DNA of 49,440 nucleotides from NCBI GenBank assembly GCA_009704535.1, contig WLEA01000002.1, positions 1 to 49,440 on the forward strand. Direction: 5' to 3'. Both the position numbers and the translations under genes were made by a program. Below, one piece after another: positions 18,518 through 28,701 of this stretch (its first letter is position 1; every line of letters begins with the position of its first letter). This stretch comes from Actinomycetota bacterium. GTDB taxonomy: Bacteria; Actinomycetota; Actinomycetes; Actinomycetales; Microbacteriaceae. Below the pieces are notes generated by a model that did no database searches, had not been told where the DNA came from, and saw only the letters and a list, made by a program, of their open reading frames with translations.

Positions 18518-19692
18518 GATGCTTCCTCCGTCGCAGAGAGTTTGGTTCGGATGCGCTCGGTAAGCAGCTCGACCAACTCGGTGTCATTGATTCGAGAAAT
18601 GATATCCACCAGAAAGCCCATCACGACCAATCGCCTGGCATCAAGTTCCTTGATTCCGCGTGACTGAAGATAAAACAGTTGCTCGTCGTTGAAACGGCCA
18701 GTGGCACTCGCGTGGCCGGCCCCTTCGATATCCCCGGTCTTGATTTCAAGGTTGGGAATAGAGTCGGCCCGCGTGCCCTCACTCAGGACAAGGTTGCGAT
18801 TCTGCTCGTAAGAATCTGTACCTACTGCAGCTGGGCCGATCAGTACATCGCCAATCCACACCGTCCTGGCGCCCGCGCCGTGAAGTGCGCCTTTGTAGGA
18901 CACTCGGGACAGAGTCTTTGGGCCCTGGTGGTGAACATAGACCCGGTGCTCCAGGTGCTGGGTCGCATCGGCAAAGTAGGCTCCAAATAGATGTCCCTCG
19001 CCGCCCTCTCCCACGAGCTGAACAGAGGGATTGACAACTACAACGTCTCCCCCGAGAGACACTGAGATATGAGTCAGCACCGCGCCCTTGCCAACATGGG
19101 CGAGGTGGTGCGCGTACTGAATTGCACCTGCGTTCCAGTCCTGCACGAATACGACGTGCAGGCTGGAATCGTTCGCGAGATCGAACTCAACGTTCTCGGC
19201 AAGGAGGGCATCTCCGCTCGAGCGAACCACCAGGGTTGCGTGAGTGTTGGCCGCTACTCGAATCAGAGTGTGGGCCGCACGGGGCGCCACTCCCATGTCT
19301 CGGCGGCTCAGCACCACGGTCTGCGAGAGCCCCTCCGTCAAGTCAATGACCAACACCTCGTCAGTCGACTCCCACGCGTTGGCGGCTGCGCGATCTTCGG
19401 GAAGCCCCGCCACTCCTCGAGCGACGTGCTGGGATGGGACAAAGCTGTAGCGGAAGCCATCGGCGGTACTGGCATCGATGGCATAGCTGGAGCCATCAAG
19501 GGTCCCGTCGATGAGAGGTCGCAACTTTGCCACCGGGGTCAGCTTCCACTCTGGTTCGCGACCAGTAACCACTGGAAAGTCGGCAACCGAAACTGACTGG
19601 AAACGCTCCGAGCGAGTCTGTACTGGCACGTCCGGCAGTGCAACCTGGGGTGGCGCCTCGGAGATCGAGGCGCCCGTCTGTGGGGAACTCAT
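18514..19692 (-). CDS. sufD: Fe-S cluster assembly protein SufD
   Basis: SufBD-family C-terminus [22 protein letters not shown]; adjacent to sufB. Confidence 0.95.
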   Translation of the reverse strand: MSSPQTGASISEAPPQVALPDVPVQTRSERFQSVSVADFPVVTGREPEWKLTPVAKLRPLIDGTLDGSSYAIDASTADGFRYSFVPSQHVARGVAGLPEDRAAANAWESTDEVLVIDLTEGLSQTVVLSRRDMGVAPRAAHTLIRVAANTHATLVVRSSGDALLAENVEFDLANDSSLHVVFVQDWNAGAIQYAHHLAHVGKGAVLTHISVSLGGDVVVVNPSVQLVGEGGEGHLFGAYFADATQHLEHRVYVHHQGPKTLSRVSYKGALHGAGARTVWIGDVLIGPAAVGTDSYEQNRNLVLSEGTRADSIPNLEIKTGDIEGAGHASATGRFNDEQLFYLQSRGIKELDARRLVVMGFLVDIISRINDTELVELLTERIRTKLSATEEAS

Positions 19693-21111
19693 TTAGCCGA
19701 CGGAGCCTTCCATGTTCATTTCAATAAGTTTGTTGAGCTCGAGTGCGTATTCCATGGGCAGCTCGCGCGCAATCGGCTCAATGAATCCGCGGACAATCAT
19801 CGCCATCGCCTCCTCTTCGGCGAGTCCGCGACTCTGGAGGTAGAAGAGTTGCTCTTCGCTCACTCTGGACACCGTCGCTTCGTGGCCGAGTTGGACATCG
19901 TCAACCCGGATGTCGATGGCTGGATAGGTGTCGCTCCGCGAGATCGTGTCGATCAGCAGGGCATCACACCTCACGGTGTTTGCTGAGTGGTGAGCGTTCT
20001 CGTCAACTCGGACTTCACCGCGATATCCGGCACGACCGCCGCCACGGGCAATCGACTTCGAGACGATCGACGAGGTCGTGTACGGAGCCATGTGAATCAT
20101 TTTTGCCCCGGCGTCCTGGTGCTGACCGGGACCAGCAAAAGCAACAGAGAGAGTCTCTCCCTTGGCGTGCTCGCCCACCAAGAAAACAGACGGGTACTTC
20201 ATCGTGACTTTGGACCCTAGATTGCCATCGATCCACTCCATGGTGGCGCCTTCATGGGCAATAGCCCGCTTGGTCACCAAGTTGTATACGTTTGTGGACC
20301 AGTTCTGAATGGTCGTGTAGCGAACACGGGCATTCTTCTTAACGATGATTTCGACGACCGCCGAGTGCAGCGAGTCGGTCGAATAGATGGGAGCGGTGCA
20401 GCCCTCGATGTAGTGCACGTAGCTGCCCTCGTCGGCGATGATGAGTGTGCGCTCGAACTGCCCCATGTTTTCTGTGTTGATTCGGAAATAAGCCTGCAGA
20501 GGGATGTCGACCCGAACGCCGGGGGGAACATAGACAAACGACCCACCGGACCACACGGCCGTGTTCAAGGCCGCAAACTTGTTGTCGCCGGCCGGAATCA
20601 CGGTGCCAAAGTATTCGGTGAAGAACTCGGGGTGCTCGCGAAGCGCGGTGTCGGTGTCGAGGAACAACACCCCCTGTGCTTCGAGATCCTCGCGAATTTG
20701 GTGATAGACAACCTCTGATTCGTACTGCGCCGCAACACCAGACACCAAGCGAGAACGTTCCGCCTCGGGAATACCCAGACGTTCATAGGTCTCACGAATT
20801 TCGTCGGGAAGGTCCTCCCAGGTTTGCGCTTGACGCTCGGTCGAGCGAACAAAATACTTGATTGTGTCGAAGTGAATCCCGGAAAGATCAGCGCCGAAGT
20901 TGGGCATGGGCTTCTTCTCGAAAAGAGCCAGACCTTTGAGACGGGCCTTGAGCATCCACTCAGGTTCATTCTTTAATGCCGAGATGTTGCGCACCACGTC
21001 CTCGGAAATTCCGCGCGTGGCGCTCTGTCCGGCAGCATCGGCGTCGTGCCAACCAAACTCATAGTTTCCAAGACCTTCGAGCTCTGGTCGATCGAGAAGT
21101 ACGTCAGACAT
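19693..21111 (-). CDS. sufB: Fe-S cluster assembly protein SufB
   Basis: [14 protein letters not shown]...[46 protein letters not shown]; start [11 protein letters not shown] with SD GGAGAG. Confidence 0.97.
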   Translation of the reverse strand: MSDVLLDRPELEGLGNYEFGWHDADAAGQSATRGISEDVVRNISALKNEPEWMLKARLKGLALFEKKPMPNFGADLSGIHFDTIKYFVRSTERQAQTWEDLPDEIRETYERLGIPEAERSRLVSGVAAQYESEVVYHQIREDLEAQGVLFLDTDTALREHPEFFTEYFGTVIPAGDNKFAALNTAVWSGGSFVYVPPGVRVDIPLQAYFRINTENMGQFERTLIIADEGSYVHYIEGCTAPIYSTDSLHSAVVEIIVKKNARVRYTTIQNWSTNVYNLVTKRAIAHEGATMEWIDGNLGSKVTMKYPSVFLVGEHAKGETLSVAFAGPGQHQDAGAKMIHMAPYTTSSIVSKSIARGGGRAGYRGEVRVDENAHHSANTVRCDALLIDTISRSDTYPAIDIRVDDVQLGHEATVSRVSEEQLFYLQSRGLAEEEAMAMIVRGFIEPIARELPMEYALELNKLIEMNMEGSVG

Positions 21112-21293
21112 GACTCTCCGTTTCACCGTTCCCTGTTTGTGCTCGACGCCCACCACCCAGCAGGCACCAGGTTTTCTCTCTTACACTCACTCCTAGCGAG
21201 CGCCGAAGGGATCACCACCCCGATGGGCAGCAACGCAGCCACCCGATTCCCTCAGTGTATCGGGCTACACCCTGAGAGTGAAGGTCATAATCC

Positions 21294-22229
21294 GTGAAAT
21301 CGCTGTGGAACTGGCTTCCTGACACCATCGATCGACGGGTTCGCGTCGCTGCGTGGGCAAGTCTGGTCTCTCAGATTCTGATCATCGGCACTGGCGGTGC
21401 TGTCCGGCTGACTGGCTCGGGGCTCGGATGTCCCACCTGGCCGCGCTGCACGGAGGACTCCTTTGTGACGACGCCGGAGATGGGTTTCCACGGAATCATT
21501 GAGTTTGGTAACCGATTGCTCACGTTTGTCCTCATTCTCATCGCGATTGCCATGTTTGTTGCAGTGCTTCGGCTCCGGAAGGAACGGCCCGAGCTCTTCA
21601 CCTTGTCGCTGGTGATTGGACTGGGCATCCCTGGCCAGGCAGTCATCGGTGGGATTACGGTGCTCACCGACCTCAACCCCTACGTGGTTGGGCTGCACTA
21701 CCTTCTCTCGACTGTGTTGGTGGCGCTAGCGGCCATACTCCTCTACCGGGTTCGCGTCGGTGCGCGAACCAGCCAGTGGAGCGTGCCCGCACCGGTCAGG
21801 CTTCTCTCCGGGACACTGCTTGGCGTTCTGACGATCTCAGTCCTCATGGGCATTCTGACAACCGGATCTGGTCCTCACGCGGGTGATGGAGGAGTCGCAC
21901 GAAACGGGCTCGATTCCTGGTTACTCCAGCATTTTCACGCGTGGCCCTCCTATGTGTTCTTGGGCCTAGTGGCTGTGCTGAGCGTGCTTGCCTGGTTTTC
22001 CGGCGTGGGCTCCCCGCGATTTAAACGCACCACCACGGCTCTGCTGCTGGTGACCATCGGGCAGATTGGCATTGGCCTTTACCAGGCGCGCAACGGCCTA
22101 CCCGAATTGTTTGTTGGCATCCACATGGTGATGGCGGCCGTTCTGGTGGCGATTGCGGTCAGCGTACTCGTGGCGCAGAGGGTTGAACCCGCTAGAGCTG
22201 AACTAGTGGGTCAACGCCAACAGCAATGA
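21294..22229 (+). CDS. ctaA: heme A synthase (COX15/CtaA)
   Basis: [21 protein letters not shown]...[13 protein letters not shown]..., multiple TM segments. Confidence 0.95.
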   Translation: MKSLWNWLPDTIDRRVRVAAWASLVSQILIIGTGGAVRLTGSGLGCPTWPRCTEDSFVTTPEMGFHGIIEFGNRLLTFVLILIAIAMFVAVLRLRKERPELFTLSLVIGLGIPGQAVIGGITVLTDLNPYVVGLHYLLSTVLVALAAILLYRVRVGARTSQWSVPAPVRLLSGTLLGVLTISVLMGILTTGSGPHAGDGGVARNGLDSWLLQHFHAWPSYVFLGLVAVLSVLAWFSGVGSPRFKRTTTALLLVTIGQIGIGLYQARNGLPELFVGIHMVMAAVLVAIAVSVLVAQRVEPARAELVGQRQQQ

Positions 22230-23130
22230 AGAGCAATGTCAGATAGGTAATGCTCGAGTGAAACACTCGCATCGGCTGCACCTCTAAGCCAGCTAGCGCG
22301 CGCTGGTAGAGGCGGTGGGACTCCAGGATGAACCACGCCCCTGAACCCAGTGCCACCACTGTGTAGATCCAGCCCATGGGAGCAACGGGAATCAACAACA
22401 ACGAGGCCGCCACGGTAGCCCAGGCGTAGAGGATGACTTGAAGTCCCACGACCGGGGCGTCACGAACGACGCCGAGCATGGGCACTGAGACACTCGCGTA
22501 GTCGTCCTTGTAGCGCATGGAGAGTGGCCAATAGTGGGGCGGCGTCCAGAGAAAGACAACAAGGAAGAGAATCAGGGGCTCCCAGCTCAGGGACCCTGTG
22601 ACCGCCGCCCAGCCGATCAGAACGGGGAAGCATCCGGCTATACCGCCCCAAATGATGTTCTGCTCGCTGCGTCGCTTCAGCCACAGCGTGTACACGAAAA
22701 CGTAGAAAAGAATAGCGACAACGGACAGCAGAGCTGCTAACGGAGTCGTGAACAGCCACAGCCAGGCAGTTGAGAGGACCCCGAGCGTCGAGGCAAACAC
22801 CAGAGCCTGGACCCCAGTGAGTACACCGGTCACCAGCGGACGTGACTGCGTGCGACCCATGACCGCGTCAATATCGCGGTCGATATACATGTTAAGGGCG
22901 TTGGCGCTGCCAGCGGATAGCGAGCCACCAATCAGGGTGGCGACGACCAGCCAGAGGTCCGGTATGCCGCGCTGGGCGAGAATCATCACTGGTGCGGTGG
23001 TCACCAACAACAGCTCAATAACCCGTGGCTTTGTCAGCGCGATGTATGCACGAAGCAAGGCCCAAGCGCGCGGGAGAGCTGACAGCGCGGGCATTGTGGC
23101 TCGCGGGGTGAGAGTTTTGTTGGCAGACAC
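22192..23130 (-). CDS. ctaB: protoheme IX farnesyltransferase / heme O synthase
   Basis: [19 protein letters not shown]...[32 protein letters not shown], UbiA-type motifs. Confidence 0.96.
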   Translation of the reverse strand: MSANKTLTPRATMPALSALPRAWALLRAYIALTKPRVIELLLVTTAPVMILAQRGIPDLWLVVATLIGGSLSAGSANALNMYIDRDIDAVMGRTQSRPLVTGVLTGVQALVFASTLGVLSTAWLWLFTTPLAALLSVVAILFYVFVYTLWLKRRSEQNIIWGGIAGCFPVLIGWAAVTGSLSWEPLILFLVVFLWTPPHYWPLSMRYKDDYASVSVPMLGVVRDAPVVGLQVILYAWATVAASLLLIPVAPMGWIYTVVALGSGAWFILESHRLYQRALAGLEVQPMRVFHSSITYLTLLFIAVGVDPLVQL

Positions 23131-23289
23131 AGCGGCCCCATACTAGTTCCCCCGATATTGAAAACCCTGAGCGTGGTCCTAGCGCCGGAGCCTCTCCACC
23201 CCCGGATATACTGGGCGAGCTGGCACGGGTCGCTTCCTCGTTTGGCGCCCATCAGGGAATGTTTCCGCTCACAAAAGGACTATGTGGCT

Positions 23290-25386
23290 ATGGCTTCGAT
23301 TTTCTCCGACCTCGACCGGCGGGCAGTGGATACAGCTCGCGTTCTCGCGGTGGACGCCGTCGAGAAAGTAGGGAATGGTCACCCGGGAACCGCCATGAGC
23401 CTTGCCCCTGTTGCCTATCTCCTCTACCAAAAGGTCATGAACATCGACCCCAGCGACCCCCATTGGCTCGGTCGGGATCGCTTCATCCTCTCGGCTGGCC
23501 ACTCCTCCTTGACCCAGTACGTTCAGCTCTACCTGGGCGGGTTCGGCCTTGAACTCGATGACCTCAAGGCGCTTCGGACATGGGGTTCGCTGACGCCTGG
23601 CCACCCAGAGTTTGGCCACACAGATCACGTTGAAATCACCACGGGGCCTCTGGGCCAAGGTCTCGCATCGGCAACTGGATTTGCCTATGCTTCTCGTTTC
23701 GAACGTGAGCTGTTGGATCCGGACACACCGGCTGGCGACTCAGTCTTTGATCACGTCATCTACGTCATTGCCAGTGATGGTGACATGCAAGAGGGTGTGA
23801 CGGCTGAGGCCGCGTCCCTTGCCGGTCATCAGAAGCTTGGCAACCTGGTGGTCCTCTACGACGCCAATAAAATCTCGATTGAAGACGACACCGACATTGC
23901 CTTTACCGAGGACGTGAGTGCGCGGTATAAGGCCTATGGCTGGGATGTCCACACGGTTGACTTCGGCGATGCTTCGTCCTACAACGAGGACGTTGACGCT
24001 CTTTTCCAGGCCATTGAAGCCGCTAAGGCGGAGACGTCGAGACCCTCGCTCATCACCGTGAAGACCATTATCGGCTGGCCAGCACCCACCAAACAGAACA
24101 CCGGAAAGATTCACGGATCCGCACTCGGCGCCGATGAGGCATCTGCGCTGAAGGCGGTACTGGGTTTCCCAACTGACCAGAGCTTCGTCGTCGAAGCAGA
24201 GGTTATCGAGCACTCGCGTGGACTCCGAGACCGCTCGGCAGCCGCCCGCTCGAAGTGGGACGCCCGGTTTACGCAGTGGGTGTCTGCAAATCCGGATCGC
24301 GCTGCACTACTCGAGCGACTGCAGTCTGGCTCGATACCAGATCTTGCCGGAGTGCTACCCACCTTTGAGGGCCTGGAGAAGCTTTCCACCAGGCAGGCTT
24401 CAGGCGAAGTCATCAACGCTCTTGCTGCGGTCCTGCCGGAGCTGTGGGGTGGTTCTGCGGACTTGGCCGAATCAAACCTCACCACCATTAAAGGTGCGCA
24501 GTCTTTTGCGCCCCCAGAGCATTCAACCAACGAGTGGACTGCCTCCTACTCCGGGCGCGTTTTGCACTTTGGCATCCGAGAACATGCAATGGCCTCGATA
24601 CTCAACGGAATCCTTTTGCACGGACCAACCCGAGCATTTGTGGGCACCTTCCTCATCTTCAGCGACTATATGCGCCCGGCCATCAGGCTTGCCGCGCTCA
24701 TGAAGATTCCCGCGCTTTATGTGTGGACCCACGATTCCATAGGCCTCGGCGAGGACGGCCCGACCCACCAGCCAGTCGAACAGCTCTCCAGTCTTCGAGC
24801 TATCCCAGGCCTCGACGTTGTTCGCCCAGCTGACGCGCACGAAACCGCGTGGGCGTGGAAGACCATGATGGAGCGCAGGACGCGCCCTGCCGGTATTGCG
24901 CTCACTCGTCAAGCTGTGCCGGTTCTTGCCCGAGGCAGCGGCCTGGCCACGAGCACCGTCCTCGCTCATGCGTCCCACACCGCGCACGGCGGATATGTTT
25001 TGGTTGAAGGCTCACGCGCTCCCGAGTGCATCCTCATCGCGACGGGCTCGGAAGTAGCTTTGGCTCTGAAGGCTCGCGAAGAGCTCGAGGCGACGGGTAT
25101 CTCGACACGGGTTGTGTCCATGCCCTGCGTGGAGTGGTTCGATGAGCAGAGCGCCAGCTACCGCGACTCTGTGCTGCCCTCCGCCGTTCGCGCACGGGTG
25201 ACTGTCGAAGCCGGTATCGCCCAGAGTTGGCAGAAGTTCTTGGGCGATCACGGTCGCGCTGTATCGCTGGAACACTTCGGTGCCTCAGCAGACGCGGACA
25301 CCCTCTATCGCGAGTTCGGCATCACAGTCGAGGCTGTGGTGGTGGCTGCTACTGCCAGCATTGCTTCTACGAGGAAGGAAGGCTGA
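23290..25386 (+). CDS. tkt: transketolase
   Basis: GNGHPGTAMSLAPVAYLLYQ...SPGHSSL-type and GPLGQG motifs. GTG 23284 with AAAGGA upstream is an equally plausible start. Confidence 0.96.
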   Translation: MASIFSDLDRRAVDTARVLAVDAVEKVGNGHPGTAMSLAPVAYLLYQKVMNIDPSDPHWLGRDRFILSAGHSSLTQYVQLYLGGFGLELDDLKALRTWGSLTPGHPEFGHTDHVEITTGPLGQGLASATGFAYASRFERELLDPDTPAGDSVFDHVIYVIASDGDMQEGVTAEAASLAGHQKLGNLVVLYDANKISIEDDTDIAFTEDVSARYKAYGWDVHTVDFGDASSYNEDVDALFQAIEAAKAETSRPSLITVKTIIGWPAPTKQNTGKIHGSALGADEASALKAVLGFPTDQSFVVEAEVIEHSRGLRDRSAAARSKWDARFTQWVSANPDRAALLERLQSGSIPDLAGVLPTFEGLEKLSTRQASGEVINALAAVLPELWGGSADLAESNLTTIKGAQSFAPPEHSTNEWTASYSGRVLHFGIREHAMASILNGILLHGPTRAFVGTFLIFSDYMRPAIRLAALMKIPALYVWTHDSIGLGEDGPTHQPVEQLSSLRAIPGLDVVRPADAHETAWAWKTMMERRTRPAGIALTRQAVPVLARGSGLATSTVLAHASHTAHGGYVLVEGSRAPECILIATGSEVALALKAREELEATGISTRVVSMPCVEWFDEQSASYRDSVLPSAVRARVTVEAGIAQSWQKFLGDHGRAVSLEHFGASADADTLYREFGITVEAVVVAATASIASTRKEG

Positions 25387-25387
25387 C

Positions 25388-26497
25388 GTGTCCGATTCCC
25401 CCACGCAACAGCTCGCGTCACTTGGAGTCAGTATCTGGCTTGATGACCTTTCCAAGGATCGTCTCACCTCTGGGTCATTGGCCGAGCTCATTGCTCACCA
25501 CAACGTGGTGGGGGTCACCAGCAATCCCACGATCTTCGCTGGCTCGGTTTCCGGCAGTGACTCTTACGCTCCAGATATCCAGGCCATGAAGCGTGAAGGT
25601 GTGACTGCTGAAGAAGCGGTGTTCCGCATCATGATTAGCGATGTGCAGGGCGCTTGTGACCTGCTCCGTCCTGTCTATGACAAGACCAGTGGTGTTGATG
25701 GACGCGTGTCTCTCGAGGTGTCCCCTCTGCTCGCCCGCGACACCGAGGGATCTGTTGCTCAAGCCCTGGAGTTGTGGACTGCGGTTAGCCGCGAGAATCT
25801 GATGATCAAGATTCCCGCCACCCGCGAGGGTTTGCCGGCCATCACTCGCGTTCTGGCTGAGGGGATTAGCGTCAACGTGACGCTCATCTTCAGCATCGAG
25901 CGCTATCGCGAGGTCATCGACGCTTATTTTGCGGGAATCGAGCTCGCTCTTAAGGCCGGTCACGATGTCTCTCGGATTTACTCTGTTGCATCGTTCTTCG
26001 TCTCACGTGTCGATAGCGCGGTGGATGCCACACTCGATGCGCTCGGTAGCCCGGAGGCCAAGGCCTTACGATCGAGTGCCGCCGTGGCGAACGCTCGCTT
26101 GGCTTATCAGCTGTTCCAAGAGCGCCATTCCTCGGAATCGGCGGTCACCCTTCTGTCAGCGGGAATGAACCTCCAGCGCCCGCTCTGGGCCTCGACCGGT
26201 GTGAAAGACCCTGCTCTGCCCCCGGCGCTGTATGTGACCGAGCTCGCGGTGAAACAGACCGTCAACACGATGCCCGAGAAGACCCTGCGTGCGGTTGCCG
26301 ATTTCGCGGGGCCGATCGCCGATCGCGTCACAGGCGACTACGCTCTGGCTGCCAAGGTGATGGCGGGCCTCGCAGCGCTGGGGATTTCGATTGACGCAGT
26401 CACGGATGAGCTTGAGCGCGACGGGGTAGCCAAGTTTGTCCAGTCCTGGCACGAGTTACTGGACACCGTCCAGAGCGCCATGGATCAAGCCGAGTAG
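25388..26497 (+). CDS. tal: transaldolase
   Basis: SLGVSIWLDDLSKDRLTSGSLAELIAHHNVVGVTSNPTIF...MIKIPATREGLPAI; GTG start 25388. Confidence 0.96.
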   Translation: MSDSPTQQLASLGVSIWLDDLSKDRLTSGSLAELIAHHNVVGVTSNPTIFAGSVSGSDSYAPDIQAMKREGVTAEEAVFRIMISDVQGACDLLRPVYDKTSGVDGRVSLEVSPLLARDTEGSVAQALELWTAVSRENLMIKIPATREGLPAITRVLAEGISVNVTLIFSIERYREVIDAYFAGIELALKAGHDVSRIYSVASFFVSRVDSAVDATLDALGSPEAKALRSSAAVANARLAYQLFQERHSSESAVTLLSAGMNLQRPLWASTGVKDPALPPALYVTELAVKQTVNTMPEKTLRAVADFAGPIADRVTGDYALAAKVMAGLAALGISIDAVTDELERDGVAKFVQSWHELLDTVQSAMDQAE

Positions 26498-26501
26498 AAC
26501 A

Positions 26502-28049
26502 GTGATTGTTGCGCTTGAGCCCTCCCTGGAACAGGGAATCGGCTCTGTGCTGAGCACCGCGGTGGCGGAGCGTTTTGCCAGCCGGCTTTTCGCGAAGGAC
26601 CCCACGCTCTGGGGGCAGGCAGCACTGAGCGAGGCGAGTGTCCGCTTGGGTTGGGTCGATGATCCTCAGGCTCAGCGAGCTCTTGTCAGTGAAATCACTG
26701 ATTTGCGCGAGGCCCTACTTGCTGAGGGTGCCTCTCGCGTGATTTTGTGCGGTATGGGTGGCTCGTCCTTAGGGCCTGAGGTCATGTGCGCGAGTGCCGG
26801 AGTGCCCCTTGTCGTGAGCGACACTACTCACGGTGATGCCCTGGCCCCAGTGCTGGAAAGCGACCTCTCCGATGCTGTCGTGGTGGTCTCGTCCAAGTCG
26901 GGCGGGACGGTGGAGACTGACTCGGCTCGCCGAATTTTCGAGAAGGCACTACTGGATCAGGGCCTGTCCCCCTCGAGTCGTATTGTCGTGGTCACTGACC
27001 CAGATTCGCCCTTGCACCAAGAATCAGTTGCTTCTGGCTATCGCGTTTTCTTGGCGAACCCGTCCGTGGGCGGACGATATTCGGCCCTCACGGCGTTTGG
27101 TCTCGTGCCCTCTGGCCTCGCCGGCATGGACCTTGTTTCGCTCCTTGATGAAGCCCACCAGGCGTGGAGCACGCTGTCTATGGATGCACCCTCAAATCCG
27201 GGGCTGCGCCTGGGGGCGGCACTCGCCGACGGTGCACCCGAGCGGAACAAAATACTCCTAGCTGATGCCCCGGAGATGCCCGGCTTTGGAGACTGGGTCG
27301 AGCAGCTGGTCGCTGAATCAACAGGCAAGGACGGACGGGGACTCCTCCCTGTGGTGGGGTCCGGTCTCAGAGATTCAGATGATTGTCTCACCGTGGGGAG
27401 TGTCGGCTCCGCGGCGAGCGTGCAAATCACCGGCGGCCTCGGCGCGCAGATCCTGCTCTGGGAGGTCGCCACAGTGTTTGCTGCCGCGCAGCTCGGGGTT
27501 AATCCCTTCGACCAGCCGAACGTGGAGAGCGCAAAGATTGCGGCCAGGGAACTTCTCTCCCGGGAGGCCGGACACCCTGCCGACAGCAGCTCCCTCGAAG
27601 CGATGTCCGTGTGGGCGTCTTTCGACGGCAGTGGCTCACCGGAGACGCTCATCGCCACTCTGCTTCGCCTGATAGGCACGTCTTCGTATGTGGCGTTGTG
27701 TGTATTCGGAAATAGCGCAGACCAGGCACCGTGGCGTGCTGTTGCAACGTCTCTCGAGCAGAACACCAATAGACCGGTCACCGTGGGGTTTGGGCCGAGA
27801 TTCCTGCACTCGACCGGACAGTTTCACAAAGGCGGACCTGCCGAAGGTGTCTTTATCCAGATAGTCGAAGTTCCGACAGCGTCGTTCGACATTCCAGGAC
27901 GTGACTTCGACTGCACGGGGCTTCTCGTTGCCCAAGCCAGAGGGGATGCCCAGGTCATCGCCGACAGCGGACAACCCATCCTCACGATCACGGTGCGAAG
28001 CGAGGAGGCTAGACGGCGTGTTCTCGAACTGCTGTCGTCGACTACTTAA
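26502..28049 (+). CDS. pgi: glucose-6-phosphate isomerase
   Basis: VILCGMGGSSLGPEVM...VVVSSKSGGTVET...VGGRYSALTAFGLVP; GTG start 26502. Confidence 0.92.
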   Translation: MIVALEPSLEQGIGSVLSTAVAERFASRLFAKDPTLWGQAALSEASVRLGWVDDPQAQRALVSEITDLREALLAEGASRVILCGMGGSSLGPEVMCASAGVPLVVSDTTHGDALAPVLESDLSDAVVVVSSKSGGTVETDSARRIFEKALLDQGLSPSSRIVVVTDPDSPLHQESVASGYRVFLANPSVGGRYSALTAFGLVPSGLAGMDLVSLLDEAHQAWSTLSMDAPSNPGLRLGAALADGAPERNKILLADAPEMPGFGDWVEQLVAESTGKDGRGLLPVVGSGLRDSDDCLTVGSVGSAASVQITGGLGAQILLWEVATVFAAAQLGVNPFDQPNVESAKIAARELLSREAGHPADSSSLEAMSVWASFDGSGSPETLIATLLRLIGTSSYVALCVFGNSADQAPWRAVATSLEQNTNRPVTVGFGPRFLHSTGQFHKGGPAEGVFIQIVEVPTASFDIPGRDFDCTGLLVAQARGDAQVIADSGQPILTITVRSEEARRRVLELLSSTT

Positions 28050-28402
28050 AGACGGCCTTTTTTTTCACGAAGCCTGGTGAGGGCATCCTCGAGAATTTGA
28101 ACCGCTTCTTTTTCCGTCCGGCGTTCTTTGACGTAAGCGAGGTGGGTCTTATAGGGCTCGTTCACCGGAAGTTCCGGCGGATTCTCCTTGTCGCGACCAG
28201 CTGGGAGCCCGGTCATCGGAGAATCAATCAGTTCCGGGATTTCTTCCGGGTCGATGTGCGCAGAGAAATAGCGGACTGTTTCGTTTCCCATGGCGTCCCA
28301 ATAGGACACAGCAATCCGTTCGGCTTGAATCCCACGGTCCTGCTCCCCCATCGGTCCTGAGCCGACTCTGGTCCCTCTGATAGCGCTACCACCTGATGCC
28401 AC
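28046..28402 (-). CDS. rbpA: RNA polymerase-binding protein RbpA, cysteine-free variant
   Basis: VASGGSAIRGTRVGSGPMGEQDRGIQAERIAVSYWDAMGNETVRYFSAHIDPEEIPE...PAGRDKENPPELPVNEPYKTHLAYVKERRTEKEAVQILEDAL. Confidence 0.92.
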   Translation of the reverse strand: MASGGSAIRGTRVGSGPMGEQDRGIQAERIAVSYWDAMGNETVRYFSAHIDPEEIPELIDSPMTGLPAGRDKENPPELPVNEPYKTHLAYVKERRTEKEAVQILEDALTRLREKKGRL

Positions 28403-28410
28403 TGGGACTC

Positions 28411-28656
28411 CTAAACATCGAAACGAGTGAACAAACCAAGAACAATGATGCTCGAGACCCAAATCAGCGAAATCACCACGGTGATGCGGTTGAGGTTACG
28501 CTCTGCCACCCCTGAGGAGCCGAGGTTTGAGGTTACTCCGCCGCCAAACATGTCAGAGAGACCACCTCCACGGCCACGGTGGAGCAAAATCATCAGCGTC
28601 AACAGAATGCTGGTGATGGCCAGAACAACCTGAAACACAACGCGCAATACGTCCAC
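28411..28656 (-). CDS. secG: preprotein translocase subunit SecG
   Basis: MDVLRVVFQVVLAITSILLTLMILLHRGRGGGLSDMFGGG, two TM segments; precedes rbpA, follows tpiA. Confidence 0.95.
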   Translation of the reverse strand: MDVLRVVFQVVLAITSILLTLMILLHRGRGGGLSDMFGGGVTSNLGSSGVAERNLNRITVVISLIWVSSIIVLGLFTRFDV

Positions 28657-28701
28657 AACTACCTCCTGGGTGCAACCACCACTATAAACGCTACGGGCGT
28701 G

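Noticed and set aside
21112-21293. Riboswitch in the long sufB 5' region
   Set aside because: No recognisable core of a known riboswitch class; only the weak dyad reported separately.
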